Source: CAMDMI01 sp044379485 (lineage in GTDB: Bacteria > Bacteroidota > Bacteroidia > Cytophagales > Flexibacteraceae). From it: 64,000 nucleotides of DNA. The stretch spans positions 20,660 through 84,659 of the forward strand of contig JBIPOE010000008.1 in assembly GCA_044379485.1 (NCBI GenBank). The letters run 5' to 3'. Shown here one piece after another: positions 1-8,719 of this stretch. The translations under genes and the position numbers were made by a program. Below the pieces are notes generated by a model. It saw nothing but the letters and a program-made list of their open reading frames with translations, was not told where the DNA came from and ran no database searches. Numbering within the stretch: the first letter of the stretch is position 1; every line of letters starts with the position of its first letter.

Positions 1-1287
1 AACTTCGACAACCCAAGTGAAGTGCCTGAAGGAGAAGGCCTTGATGACAAAATAAATCTGGATGACTATTTAAGAGATTCTGACCAGGCTGGCTACAAAC
101 TGCAAGGAGACGGCCCATCACCAGACGAGGATGATCGGGATATTCCAATGGCCAGCAGCAATACGATCAATGACATTTTGATTCAACAACTTAGCTATTT
201 GCCTCTGGATGATCGGAGGATGGAAATTGGACTACAATTGGTTGGATCCATTGACAACGATGGCTACATTCGAAGAGACCTTTTTTCTATTGCCAACGAT
301 CTTGCCTTTTCTCAAAACATAGATACTACCGAGGAAGAACTGGAGGATATTCTGGATATGATTCAACAGTTTGATCCTCCGGGAATTGCCGCCAGAACTT
401 TGCAGGAATGTTTGATTTTACAATTGGATAGGAAACGTGGCAATTACGAAGTGGCATCCATAGCGATTCAGATCGTAGAAGATCACTTTGATGATTTCAC
501 TAAAAAACATTACGAAAAAATAGAGAAACGATTGGGTGTAGAAGATCATGTTTTGATGAAAGATGCCATCAATATGATTACCCATTTGAATCCAAAACCA
601 GGAGAGGTTTCCGAAGGAAATGGTTCTGGCAATCAATTTATTACGCCAGATTTTATTTTGATAAACAATTCAGGAAAACTTGAATTGTCGCTTAATGGAA
701 GAAATGCGCCAGAGCTGAAAATCAATAGAACCTATCGGAATATGCTTGAAAGCCTGGCCAAAACGGATAAAAAATCAAAACAGGAAAGAGAGGCCATTGG
801 GTTTATAAAGCAGAAATTGGATTCTGCCCAATGGTTTATAGATGCGATCCGGCAAAGGCAACAAACTTTGTTGAAAACTATGGGCGCTATTATTGATTTT
901 CAATATGAATACTTTCAGGAAGGAGATGAAAGCAAACTGAAACCAATGATTCTTAAAGATGTGGCCTCAGTTATTGAAATGGATATTAGTACAGTTAGCC
1001 GGGTTACCAATAGTAAATTTGTTCAAACCGAATTTGGTACTTTTCCCCTGAAATACTTTTTTTCAGAAGGAATAGCTTCAACGACAGATGGTGAGGATCA
1101 TAGCAGCAGAGAGGTAAAATCAATATTAAAGGAGATAATAGACAGAGAGGAAAAGGACAAACCGCTCTCAGATGAAAAGCTGGAAGAGATGCTGATTGCC
1201 AGAGGTTACCAAATAGCCAGACGGACAGTGGCAAAATACAGAGAACAACTTAACATTCCGGTGGCCCGGTTGAGAAAGGAAATTTGA
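1..1287 (+). CDS. rpoN: RNA polymerase sigma-54 factor (5' end outside the window)
   Basis: Sigma-54 replaces sigma-70 on core RNA polymerase and directs it to -24/-12 promoters that need an AAA+ activator. The reading frame is open from base 1, so the start codon and the glutamine-rich activator-interaction region lie upstream; the GTG at base 22 is only an internal codon. The acidic linker (about bases 40-160) is followed by the core-binding region, a helix-turn-helix near bases 955-1070 (DVASVIEMDISTVSRV) and, just before the stop, the diagnostic RpoN box ARRTVAKYR, which reads the -24 element. About 428 codons are present and roughly 60-70 seem to be missing. The stop codon overlaps the start of the next gene, so the two are probably translated in tandem. 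Family assignment is secure. Confidence 0.95.
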   Translation, partial: NFDNPSEVPEGEGLDDKINLDDYLRDSDQAGYKLQGDGPSPDEDDRDIPMASSNTINDILIQQLSYLPLDDRRMEIGLQLVGSIDNDGYIRRDLFSIANDLAFSQNIDTTEEELEDILDMIQQFDPPGIAARTLQECLILQLDRKRGNYEVASIAIQIVEDHFDDFTKKHYEKIEKRLGVEDHVLMKDAINMITHLNPKPGEVSEGNGSGNQFITPDFILINNSGKLELSLNGRNAPELKINRTYRNMLESLAKTDKKSKQEREAIGFIKQKLDSAQWFIDAIRQRQQTLLKTMGAIIDFQYEYFQEGDESKLKPMILKDVASVIEMDISTVSRVTNSKFVQTEFGTFPLKYFFSEGIASTTDGEDHSSREVKSILKEIIDREEKDKPLSDEKLEEMLIARGYQIARRTVAKYREQLNIPVARLRKEI

Positions 1288-1973
1288 GCGAGGCCAGCAG
1301 TCTTTTTCGCCACCTGATCAGAAAACGACCAGGTGGCTTTTTAACCAAGGAAAAGCTTCCTTATATTTTGTCGTGGTTGATTTCAATTGTATTTCACCCA
1401 TTGATGATGCCTACATATTTAAATGGCATTGTTTTTAAATACTGTACGGATCTTGTTCCCCTTCCAAGAGATGCCAAGATTCAGATTCTCTTCTTCATTT
1501 TTATTGCGACCTACTTGGCACCTTCTCTTGCCACTGGCTTACTGTGGGCTTCTGGCACAATCTCAAATATCAGCCTTGAAAAAAGATCAGAAAGGCTTAT
1601 TCCACTATTAATTACAGGCCTGATTTACACCGGGGTTAGTTATGTTTTTCTTGAACATCTGCAAATAGCACGTTTGCTTGGATTGTTTTTGGGGGCAATT
1701 GCCCTGGCCGTAATTTTAACAGCATTCATAACCCATTTTTGGAAAATCAGTAGCCATATGGTGGGCATTGGAGGGCTATTGGGCTTTTTGATTGCGGTAA
1801 TTTTAAAAACAAAAAATATGAGTCTTGAGTTGCCTTTGTTGGCAACCATATTTTTTTCCGGAGCGGTAGCAAGCAGCAGATTATTGCTAGGTGCCCACGG
1901 GTATTTTCAAATTATTTCAGGTTTTTTTCTTGGAATTGCGGTAAGCTGGACCGCAGTCCATTTTTTTGTATGA
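1284..1973 (+). CDS. PAP2-like integral membrane protein with degenerate catalytic motifs
   Basis: 229 residues with about six hydrophobic segments. The C-terminal half resembles the PAP2 phosphatase fold: KRSERLIP (residues 100-107) sits where KxxxxxxRP is expected, SSHM (156-159) where PSGH is expected, and SRLLLGAHGYFQ (198-209) where SRxxxxxHxxxD is expected. The catalytic histidines seem to be kept in the second and third motifs, but the final Asp is Gln and the first motif is poor, so activity is uncertain. The start is TTG at 1284, overlapping the rpoN stop by four bases with an AAGGA purine run just upstream; no ATG occurs for about 40 codons. The gene lies between rpoN and metF in one apparent transcription unit. 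The PAP2 assignment is by motif only. Confidence 0.7.
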   Translation: MSEASSLFRHLIRKRPGGFLTKEKLPYILSWLISIVFHPLMMPTYLNGIVFKYCTDLVPLPRDAKIQILFFIFIATYLAPSLATGLLWASGTISNISLEKRSERLIPLLITGLIYTGVSYVFLEHLQIARLLGLFLGAIALAVILTAFITHFWKISSHMVGIGGLLGFLIAVILKTKNMSLELPLLATIFFSGAVASSRLLLGAHGYFQIISGFFLGIAVSWTAVHFFV

Positions 1974-1982
1974 CTAATTCGT

Positions 1983-2942
1983 ATGGCAAAAATTACAGAA
2001 CATATCGCTAAGGCAAAAGGTAAGACCTTATTTTCATTCGAAATTCTTCCTCCTTTAAAGGGAGAAAGTATCGATCTTTTATTCAATGGCATAGCTCCTT
2101 TGATGGAATTCAAACCTCCGTTTATTGATGTAACCTATCACAGGGAGGAGTTTATTTATAAAGCACGGCCAGAAGGTGGCCTTGAAAAAAGAATAACCAG
2201 AAAGCGCCCTGGCACCGTAGGAATTTGTGCAGCAATCATGAATCGATTTCATGTGGATGCGGTTCCACATTTGATTTGCGGAGGCTTTACCAAAGAAGAA
2301 ACTGAAAATGCCTTGATTGATCTTGACTTTTTGGGCATAGATAACGTGTTGGCATTGAGGGGAGATCACATCAAATCAGAAGGTTTTTTTACACAGGAAC
2401 CAGGTGGACATGCTTTTGCATCTGATTTGATAGTTCAAATAAAGCAAATGAACGCAGGAAAGTATTTGGATGAGGAGTTAAAAACGACAACCCCTACGGA
2501 TTTCTGTATTGGTGTTGCAGGATATCCTGAAAAACATTTCGAAGCTGCCAATATGGAAACTGAGCTTAAATACACCAAGTTAAAGTGTGATTTGGGTGGT
2601 GAATATATTGTAACCCAGATGTTTTTTGACAACAAACCCTATTTTGAATATGTGTCAAGGTGCAAGGAAATGGGCATTAACGTTCCTATTATTCCAGGTT
2701 TAAAGCCAATCACGACCAAAAAACAATTGACTGTTTTACCAAGGATTTTCGCTTTGGATATTCCGCAGGATCTTGTTTCAGCTATTGAGGCCGCCAAAGA
2801 TGACAAAGCAGTAAAACAGGTGGGCATAGAATGGTGCGCCATGCAATCGAAGGAATTGATGGCTGCAGGCGTTCCGGTTTTGCATTATTACAGCATGGGC
2901 AAAAGCGATGCGGTTAAGCAGATAGCTGCTCAGTTGTTTTAG
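1983..2942 (+). CDS. metF: Methylenetetrahydrofolate reductase
   Basis: Reduces 5,10-methylene-tetrahydrofolate to 5-methyl-tetrahydrofolate, the methyl donor for methionine synthesis, as a cytoplasmic FAD enzyme with a TIM-barrel fold. The 319-residue length suits the family. Characteristic stretches are FSFEILPPLKG near residue 18 (with the conserved catalytic Glu), DVTYHRE near 50, ALRGD after residue 120, and the later QMFFDN and IPGLKPI segments. It starts ten bases after the preceding membrane-protein gene and is followed by a strong intrinsic terminator, so it ends the rpoN transcription unit. No SAM- or cobalamin-type riboswitch fits in the ten-base gap before it. Confidence 0.95.
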   Translation: MAKITEHIAKAKGKTLFSFEILPPLKGESIDLLFNGIAPLMEFKPPFIDVTYHREEFIYKARPEGGLEKRITRKRPGTVGICAAIMNRFHVDAVPHLICGGFTKEETENALIDLDFLGIDNVLALRGDHIKSEGFFTQEPGGHAFASDLIVQIKQMNAGKYLDEELKTTTPTDFCIGVAGYPEKHFEAANMETELKYTKLKCDLGGEYIVTQMFFDNKPYFEYVSRCKEMGINVPIIPGLKPITTKKQLTVLPRIFALDIPQDLVSAIEAAKDDKAVKQVGIEWCAMQSKELMAAGVPVLHYYSMGKSDAVKQIAAQLF

Positions 2943-2958
2943 AATCCGATAATTATTC

Positions 2959-2999
2959 AAAAAAGCATTGAAGAAAATAGTTTCTTCAATGCTTTTTTT
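2959..2999. terminator. Intrinsic terminator after metF, bidirectional
   Basis: A perfect 18-bp inverted repeat (arms 2959-2976 and 2981-2998) with a four-base loop ATAG. The stem core is GCATTGAAGAAA, flanked by an A-run on the left and a T-run on the right, so it should terminate metF on the plus strand and the T9SS gene on the minus strand. Confidence 0.9.
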
Positions 3000-3055
3000 G
3001 GATTGGTTTACACCAGTTCAAATTCCCAGTTAACATTTAGTGCTAAAACTGGTAT

Positions 3056-4468
3056 TTATTTTATCCAACGTTTTGAATAAATCCCATCGGCATTTTCAAA
3101 GGTTAATATATAAAGCCCCCTGGATAGACCATTGATTTGCAAATATTTAGCACCCACTTGGGTGTTCAACAATTTTCTTCCTGTGAGATCATAGATCGCA
3201 ATTGTGGAACTTTCATTTTGAGGAAAGAGCAGATAATCTTTATTAATATTAAAATAATAAATGGACATCGAGCTTTTGCTTTTGAGTTCATTTTTAGAAA
3301 CCACAAATACATTGTTAAGCCCAGGTCTGTTTCTCTTAAAAAGAAATACAGAATCATTTGTTCCCCCACAAAAGTAAAAACTGGTATCTCCTTTTATTTG
3401 CATATCATATACAGGACTTGGCGAAGGAAATGACCAAAAATGTTCTCCCAAACTATTCCCGTTTTGATCCAGGCGCATTAAAAATGGGCTTACAGGTCCA
3501 TTTCCAAATGTGCTGGCATTGGAATATCCGCCAACCCAGAATCCATTTGAAATCGCCTTTTTAATAATAAAAGCAGCATCCTGACCCTCAGATCCCAGCC
3601 ACTGCTGCCAAAGCAAAATACCATTTGGGCTTACCTTGTTGATTTGTGTATCAAAAGATGGGCCTGCTGCAGTGGACGATTCCCCAACTATCCAAAAGTT
3701 ACCCAGATAATCTTCCAACAACTTTTGCGAACCATCGTTCCATTGAGTTTGAATGGCCAAATCCCAAATGTACAAACCATTGGAATCCAGTCTGGAAATG
3801 AATGGATTAATGCTTGTTTGCTGAACATCACCACAAAAAGCAATATCACCATTTTTACATTCAATGGCCGCTTGCACATTGTCTATTGGCGTGAAACCAT
3901 CCTCATAAACCCAATCCAGATTTGCCGTTTCAGGATTTAATTTGCCCAGCCAAAAGTTGTTTCCCTGAGGATTGGGACCAACCCGGAATCCACTAAGCAA
4001 TAATCGGGATGAACGGGTTAAACTTACTTCCTTTAATATGGCGTTATCCGCACCTTGTATTTTTCTGAAACTTTGGATTGAGTTGGAATCGAGAACAGCC
4101 AACCAGTTTTCGGTCAAATCTATAGCAGTTTTAAGTCCCAAAACCACCGCTAGCTTTCCATTGGATAAATTGCCAAAACCAACCCAGGTTTGGTATCCTT
4201 CATACGGAAAGGTTATTTTTTTCTCTATTATACCCTGATCATTGATTCTATATAACCAGGCCTTTAAATCTGAAGATCCAATTGGTAATTTATTACCTCC
4301 TATCCAGATTTTTCCCTTTTTATCAAAATTAAAGCTGTATGCGGTTTGCTGGATGGCAGAGTCAGAAAGGACTAAACTAAACTCCTGAGCGCAAGCAAAG
4401 TGGGAATAAAAAAATAAACCTAAAGCCAGTACTTTTCTGAACAAAACGATGATTGCAGTATTAATCAT
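3056..4468 (-). CDS. Secreted beta-propeller-like protein with T9SS sorting domain
   Basis: 470 residues. An N-terminal signal peptide ends near FACAQ (about residue 27). The body consists of repeated units of the type 'IWIGG', 'LWVVGESS', 'FWVGGYSN', each followed by a sentence-like segment around Trp, Gly and Asp, which resembles a beta-propeller or SBBP-type repeat. The last 75 residues (after VVSKNELKSKSSM) form the beta-sandwich of a T9SS type A sorting domain, with IAIYDLTGRKLL, GLSRGLYIL and a terminal KRWIK. It is therefore probably exported by Sec and then moved across the outer membrane by the type IX system. The ligand is unknown. It shares the bidirectional terminator with metF. 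Confidence 0.75.
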   Translation of the reverse strand: MINTAIIVLFRKVLALGLFFYSHFACAQEFSLVLSDSAIQQTAYSFNFDKKGKIWIGGNKLPIGSSDLKAWLYRINDQGIIEKKITFPYEGYQTWVGFGNLSNGKLAVVLGLKTAIDLTENWLAVLDSNSIQSFRKIQGADNAILKEVSLTRSSRLLLSGFRVGPNPQGNNFWLGKLNPETANLDWVYEDGFTPIDNVQAAIECKNGDIAFCGDVQQTSINPFISRLDSNGLYIWDLAIQTQWNDGSQKLLEDYLGNFWIVGESSTAAGPSFDTQINKVSPNGILLWQQWLGSEGQDAAFIIKKAISNGFWVGGYSNASTFGNGPVSPFLMRLDQNGNSLGEHFWSFPSPSPVYDMQIKGDTSFYFCGGTNDSVFLFKRNRPGLNNVFVVSKNELKSKSSMSIYYFNINKDYLLFPQNESSTIAIYDLTGRKLLNTQVGAKYLQINGLSRGLYILTFENADGIYSKRWIK

Positions 4469-4796
4469 GTAAAAGTAGCTGCTTTCAATTTACTTTTATC
4501 AACATGTTTTTAGGTGAAAGTCAAATAATAAATAATTGGACTTTGCATTTTAACAAAATCAGAAGAAAGCATCCTGGATTTTTGAGGATGGCAAAAGAAC
4601 TGGTTTTTAACCAATGACATTTTCCTCTGTTTGGCAAAGAGTTACTCATTGTATTTGCGGCTCTAAGATGCGATTTCATATTTGTTGAAGACTTCCAGTA
4701 ACTAATTTTTAGCCCTCCAAAACCAATTTCCAGCCTTTCTTCTTTTTAGAAATAAAGTGTTCCAAGGAATAAACCAATTGCTCAAACCAACTATCC
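4469..4796. other. 328-bp intergenic region
   Basis: Lies between two minus-strand genes. I see no RNA gene or convincing terminator. On the minus strand, in the +1 frame relative to the rqcH tail, an open stretch reads DSWFEQLVYSLEHF and stops near 4713; it could be coincidence or a gene remnant. Confidence 0.4.
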
Positions 4797-6332
4797 CTAT
4801 TCCAAAGGCTCCACCAAAATGGTCTTCTCTTTTTCAACCCGCACTTGTCCGGCAGGTGTGTTTTTTATTTTTCGTACATATTTTCGTTCCGTTACCATCA
4901 CAGGGCAAAGCGAATCGTTTTTAGCTTTTGAGTAAAAGGCCGCCCATTGCGCTGCCCGCTCCAATACGGGTTTGGGTGTGGTTTTTCCCTTTTTATTTTT
5001 TATAATCACATGGCTTCCAGGTGTATCCCTGGCATGTAGCCAAATATCATCTTTATGAGTGAGCCTCAACATTTCATCATTGGACTTGGCATTTTTACCA
5101 ATCCAGATTTCATAATCCATAAACTGCCTGAGGTGATAGGGCAAGGTTTCAGTCTCAGCAATAGCTTCAGTTTTACTTTGAGAAATAAAGGGCTTCAACT
5201 CCGGCCATTTTTCCGCCAATTGCAGAAGATTCAATTGGCTTTTTAGCTCCTCAAAATTGGCTTTCCAAAGTTCAGCCCGCTTTTCAAGTCGGTCCATATC
5301 TTGTTGCTGCCCTTTTGCCTTTCGATAAAACCTTTCTGCATTTTCTATTACCGAAAGCTCTTTTTTGAGTTTGATTTCAATGGTTTTTTCCCCTGAAAAA
5401 TCCGGCAGTTCTATTTTCTGGTCGCCCTTCGGTACCAAATGGCCAAAAGCCATCAAAAGATCTGCTTGTAAACGAAAGCTTCTCGATTCCTGGCCTTCTA
5501 ACCATTGCGCTTCAGTTACCTCCATTTGCCTTTTGGTTTCAAAAATCTTTTGTTCCAAAGCCAGAACCAAGGTTTGCTTTTGTTTAAAAAATCGGTTTAC
5601 CTGCCAGAAAAGCTGCGAAAGCCGATTGGAAATCGAAATGGGATCACTATTTTCTTCTATGACTTCGCCAATTGGGAAAAAGCTTAAAAACACTTCACTT
5701 TCTTCTTTGCAGATATACAGATTATTGTTTTTCAGTCCCTTAAGCAAATCTAAAAACAGACTTTCCTGTAAAGAAAGTGCAGTTGTTTTGCTGCTGTCTT
5801 CCCAATATTTCCACAAACGTTTGCTGAAAGTAGGATACAAACTGCGCAGCACTTCCGGATCTGGACTATACACCGGTGAGTCCTCTGGCTTTGGCCTTCC
5901 TTTTGGAATATTTGATTCCAGATCCTTTTTTAAATGGTTGTTAAAAACGCTTTTTACCTGCTGCCCATCATGCAAAATGACATTGGACCGATTGCCATAC
6001 ATTTTAAAGCAAAGCTGCAAACCATTCGCAAATCGAATGTGAAAACTCCTGTCGTTCTCAGATTGAATAACTTCTGTAACCGGACTTCCTAAGACCTCCG
6101 AAAACAAATCAACCGAATTACTTCTGGTTCGCCCAAAGTCCGAAGGAAAAGTCAAAAGGCAGGAGCCCTGGGCAAGGTCTGCTTTGATAAAAAAATCGAC
6201 AGAATCTGAAGTGAAAAACCTGAAAATCAGCTCATCCTTTTGCTGAGAAAAGCATTCCAAAAGCCTTGCCTCCGGAAGAATCTGGTTAAGCCTTTTCGAA
6301 AGCCTTTCAAAAAAGAAAAAAGTATGGTACAT
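4797..6332 (-). CDS. rqcH: RqcH/Rqc2 homologue (NFACT family), ribosome-associated quality control
   Basis: Binds stalled 50S subunits carrying peptidyl-tRNA and directs template-free C-terminal alanine tailing that marks the nascent chain for proteolysis. The 511 residues follow the family order: an NFACT-N (FpgN-like) domain over about 1-200 with the conserved D94-R95 pair (SENDRSF) that corresponds to the tRNA-contacting DR motif in other bacteria; a coiled-coil middle (about 255-400, rich in K, E and Q); and the NFACT-R domain from about residue 410 (WIGKNAKSNDEML, then DIWLHARDTPGSHVII). The protein is slightly shorter than the Firmicutes enzyme, mostly in the middle region. It stands alone, 75 bases from the neighbouring regulator gene. 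Confidence in the family is high; tailing activity is inferred from the DR motif. Confidence 0.9.
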   Translation of the reverse strand: MYHTFFFFERLSKRLNQILPEARLLECFSQQKDELIFRFFTSDSVDFFIKADLAQGSCLLTFPSDFGRTRSNSVDLFSEVLGSPVTEVIQSENDRSFHIRFANGLQLCFKMYGNRSNVILHDGQQVKSVFNNHLKKDLESNIPKGRPKPEDSPVYSPDPEVLRSLYPTFSKRLWKYWEDSSKTTALSLQESLFLDLLKGLKNNNLYICKEESEVFLSFFPIGEVIEENSDPISISNRLSQLFWQVNRFFKQKQTLVLALEQKIFETKRQMEVTEAQWLEGQESRSFRLQADLLMAFGHLVPKGDQKIELPDFSGEKTIEIKLKKELSVIENAERFYRKAKGQQQDMDRLEKRAELWKANFEELKSQLNLLQLAEKWPELKPFISQSKTEAIAETETLPYHLRQFMDYEIWIGKNAKSNDEMLRLTHKDDIWLHARDTPGSHVIIKNKKGKTTPKPVLERAAQWAAFYSKAKNDSLCPVMVTERKYVRKIKNTPAGQVRVEKEKTILVEPLE

Positions 6333-6407
6333 AAAAAATCAAATGCAAAAGTGCATTAAAGTCTTTGCCCGTCAGGTTAGGATTTTGGATTGAACCTGGG
6401 CCTCTTT

Positions 6408-8030
6408 CTAATTTTTTACCGATTGGATATTTCTAATGGCGGCATCAAAATCATCTGTTGACAATATGGACTTGTTTCTGATCTTGGTTTTATATGTATA
6501 AATGGTGTTTACCGAATATCCCAAAGCCCGTGCTATGGTTTCGTTGTTGGTAATGCCCATGCGCATAAGTGCAAAAATTCGCAATTCGGTATTTAAGGTC
6601 TTTTCAGCTTCCAGATTAAACCTGTAATCCTCAACCAGAATGGCATTAATTTCCTTTACAAAATCTGGAAAAATGCTCAAAAACGCCTGGTCAAAATCCC
6701 GAAGCAGTTTCTTTTTTTCCTGGGAAGGTTTTAATTGTGAAAGCTGAAACTTCACATCTGAGAGGTCTTTCAAAGCCAGTGCTTTTTCAATCTCTTCAAA
6801 AACTTTTTCCAGTTTGTTAATCAGCCGGGTATTTGTTTGAAAAAAATGACCCACATACTGTTCCTTAATAATTTGTGCCTCTTCTATTTCTGCTTTTTTG
6901 GCCTCTAACTCCAAATTGTATCGCTCCAGATTGGCCTCATTCTTTTTAATTTTTTGATTCTGCCTGATAGTCAACACAATTAGCCAGATACAACCTATTA
7001 AAAGCAGAAACAACAAAGCAGAAAAAACCATGAGATTGTCTCGCTTTTGTTTAATAATCCCCAATTGCTGTGCTTTTATCAAGGGTAAAACTTCCAGCAC
7101 CTGAATTTTCCTTTGCCTTGACCCAAAAAAATTGGCATCCTCCAAAGCCAGGTTTATGTAAATATTGGACCGTTCCAAATCTCCTTTTTCGAAGAGGTGA
7201 TAGGCCAGGCGTATCAGGGAAGTATATTCTTTTACTGACGATGCCTCATCCGCCATGGCTGAAATTGTGAAATATTCAATGCTTTTACTTTCATCACCAA
7301 GCAGTTCAAAGGTATTGGCCAGGCAGGCAGCTTCCATAGCCAATTGCCGCTGGGGCAAGTCCTTGCGGACAACCAGTTTCTCATAAATATTTTTGGCCTC
7401 TTCCAGTTTGTAACTACGCAAGGCTCTCAAACCCGAAAACGACTGGTATTCAATCGATTCAGGCGAATAACAGGCAATGGCAGAATCCAGAAAATTGTTT
7501 CCTAAAGATTGAAAAACCTTGGCAAATGATTTTTCAGAATTGAAGTTTGACAGTTCATAATACCCTTTGGAAAGCGTAAAAAAGTACTTTGCCCTAAGTG
7601 CTGCATCACAAGATTGAAAAGGTGCTTTTTTCAAAGAATCAATTGCCTGATTTATAATCCCTGCAGATAAAAGAATATAACTATTTAAAATAGTTGCCTC
7701 CACAATATCCGCATTTGTTCCAAACTTTCTGGCCGATGAAAGGAAAAGCAAGGACATTTTTGAAGCGGAATCGAAGGAAAAGGATTTGTACTCCTCACAA
7801 ATCTTTTGAAGCAATTTTAATCTTGGTCCAGGCTCATCCGCATCCATGAGCATTTTTTTTAGCTCATTTACTCTGGTGTTCTTTTCTGCCTCTCTGACTG
7901 ACCGTTTGCTTATTTCTGCATCGAGTTTATCCAATGGCGACTTTTGCAATTGGCCACAGGATAAAAAAAGCAGCAAGCCAAACGCTACAAGTAAAAGTAT
8001 TGATTTGAAAAACTTTGGTGAGTTGTACAT
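6408..8030 (-). CDS. TPR lipoprotein-type transcriptional regulator (DUF6377 family)
   Basis: 540 residues. The N-terminus has a hydrophobic segment ending in LFLSCGQ, which looks like a lipobox. Residues about 30-320 form helical TPR-like repeats, presumably periplasmic. One transmembrane helix lies at about 334-356 (MVFSALLFLLLIGCIWLIVL) and is followed by a coiled coil (about 360-400). The C-terminus (about 483-522) is a LuxR-like helix-turn-helix: LRIFALMRMGITNNETIARALGYSVNTIYTYK, given here in two overlapping pieces, LRIFALMRMGITNN and NETIARALGYSVNTIYTYK. This sensor-TPR, membrane helix, cytoplasmic DNA-binding layout is typical of Bacteroidota DUF6377 regulators. A lipid anchor and a transmembrane helix in one protein is unusual and may mean the N-terminal Cys is not processed. 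Target genes are unknown. Confidence 0.75.
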   Translation of the reverse strand: MYNSPKFFKSILLLVAFGLLLFLSCGQLQKSPLDKLDAEISKRSVREAEKNTRVNELKKMLMDADEPGPRLKLLQKICEEYKSFSFDSASKMSLLFLSSARKFGTNADIVEATILNSYILLSAGIINQAIDSLKKAPFQSCDAALRAKYFFTLSKGYYELSNFNSEKSFAKVFQSLGNNFLDSAIACYSPESIEYQSFSGLRALRSYKLEEAKNIYEKLVVRKDLPQRQLAMEAACLANTFELLGDESKSIEYFTISAMADEASSVKEYTSLIRLAYHLFEKGDLERSNIYINLALEDANFFGSRQRKIQVLEVLPLIKAQQLGIIKQKRDNLMVFSALLFLLLIGCIWLIVLTIRQNQKIKKNEANLERYNLELEAKKAEIEEAQIIKEQYVGHFFQTNTRLINKLEKVFEEIEKALALKDLSDVKFQLSQLKPSQEKKKLLRDFDQAFLSIFPDFVKEINAILVEDYRFNLEAEKTLNTELRIFALMRMGITNNETIARALGYSVNTIYTYKTKIRNKSILSTDDFDAAIRNIQSVKN

Positions 8031-8066
8031 GTTTACTTTCGAATGGCTAAAGTATGGAAAGAAATA

Positions 8067-8099
8067 AAAAAAGCTGCCAGAATTTGACAGCTTTTTTTT
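8067..8099. terminator. Terminator-like hairpin with A and T tails
   Basis: Stem AAAAAAGCTG (8067-8076) pairs with CAGCTTTTTT (8088-8097) around an 11-base loop, with a T-run to 8099. It lies 37 bases upstream of a minus-strand start codon and does not follow any recognised gene, so what it terminates is unclear; a minus-strand transcript from the 8.1-8.7 kb region is one possibility. Confidence 0.6.
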
Positions 8100-8719
8100 G
8101 ATGTAAGTGTTTCAGTTTGGTGGGAATCGTGTAGCCGGACAGTGGTAAGGAAACTGGCCTGGCAATATCAACGATTCAAATTTTATCTAATCGCTTGTAC
8201 TTCTTCAATATTGGAAGAATGAGTATTATTGTTTGATTGTCTTTTCAAACAGTTACTAATTGTTCAAATTGAAAACCAACTATATTTATATGGAATTGTA
8301 TTCCGGATCTAATCTTTATCAACTGGCAATTGCTCAAAGCAAACCTATCATCAATGAACATCTAAATCCAAGTACTGAAATTACGTATATAGAATTATAG
8401 ACAATAATATAGATCTAAAATCCTGAATAATAGGATATTTCATACCACCGATATATGAATGGATTTAGAGTAGTAATAGGTTTGGGAAGGTTCTTTTGGC
8501 AACTTTTTCCCATTTTGGCCGAATTCGTATTTAGATGTTTAGACTTCTGATTTTGAATTCAGGCTAAAACTTATTGGAAAAAATTTTGAAAAGTTTGGGA
8601 CTGATTAAAAACAAAATAGGATTGTTTTCCAAAACTTACGAATTTTCAACAATTGCCAATTTTTAGGAGTTTAAAATTGCTGGTTTCCTTTCCCCAAAAA
8701 GGTTGAACTTTGCAGTTCG
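8100..8719. other. 620-bp region without a recognisable gene
   Basis: Between divergent genes. It is AT-rich. The only tidy reading frame is 8290-8400 on the plus strand (36 codons, beginning MELYSGSNLYQL), which I do not recognise and which may be a small peptide gene or a remnant. The last 30 bases before hflX contain AACTTTGC, a weak match to a -7 element. Confidence 0.4.

Noticed and set aside
22..1287. rpoN starting at base 22
   Set aside because: The frame is open from base 1 and the GTG there is an ordinary valine codon; the N-terminal region lies outside the window.
1974..1982. Riboswitch before metF
   Set aside because: Only nine bases separate it from the upstream gene, so no aptamer fits.
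4700..4796. Frameshift in rqcH, with an extended C-terminus in the +1 frame
   Set aside because: The annotated protein already ends with the normal C-terminal pattern (ILVEPLE), so the +1 frame is probably unrelated.
5365..6042. 225-codon plus-strand frame antisense to rqcH
   Set aside because: It is a shadow of the conserved rqcH frame, has no recognisable domain and has an unlikely composition.
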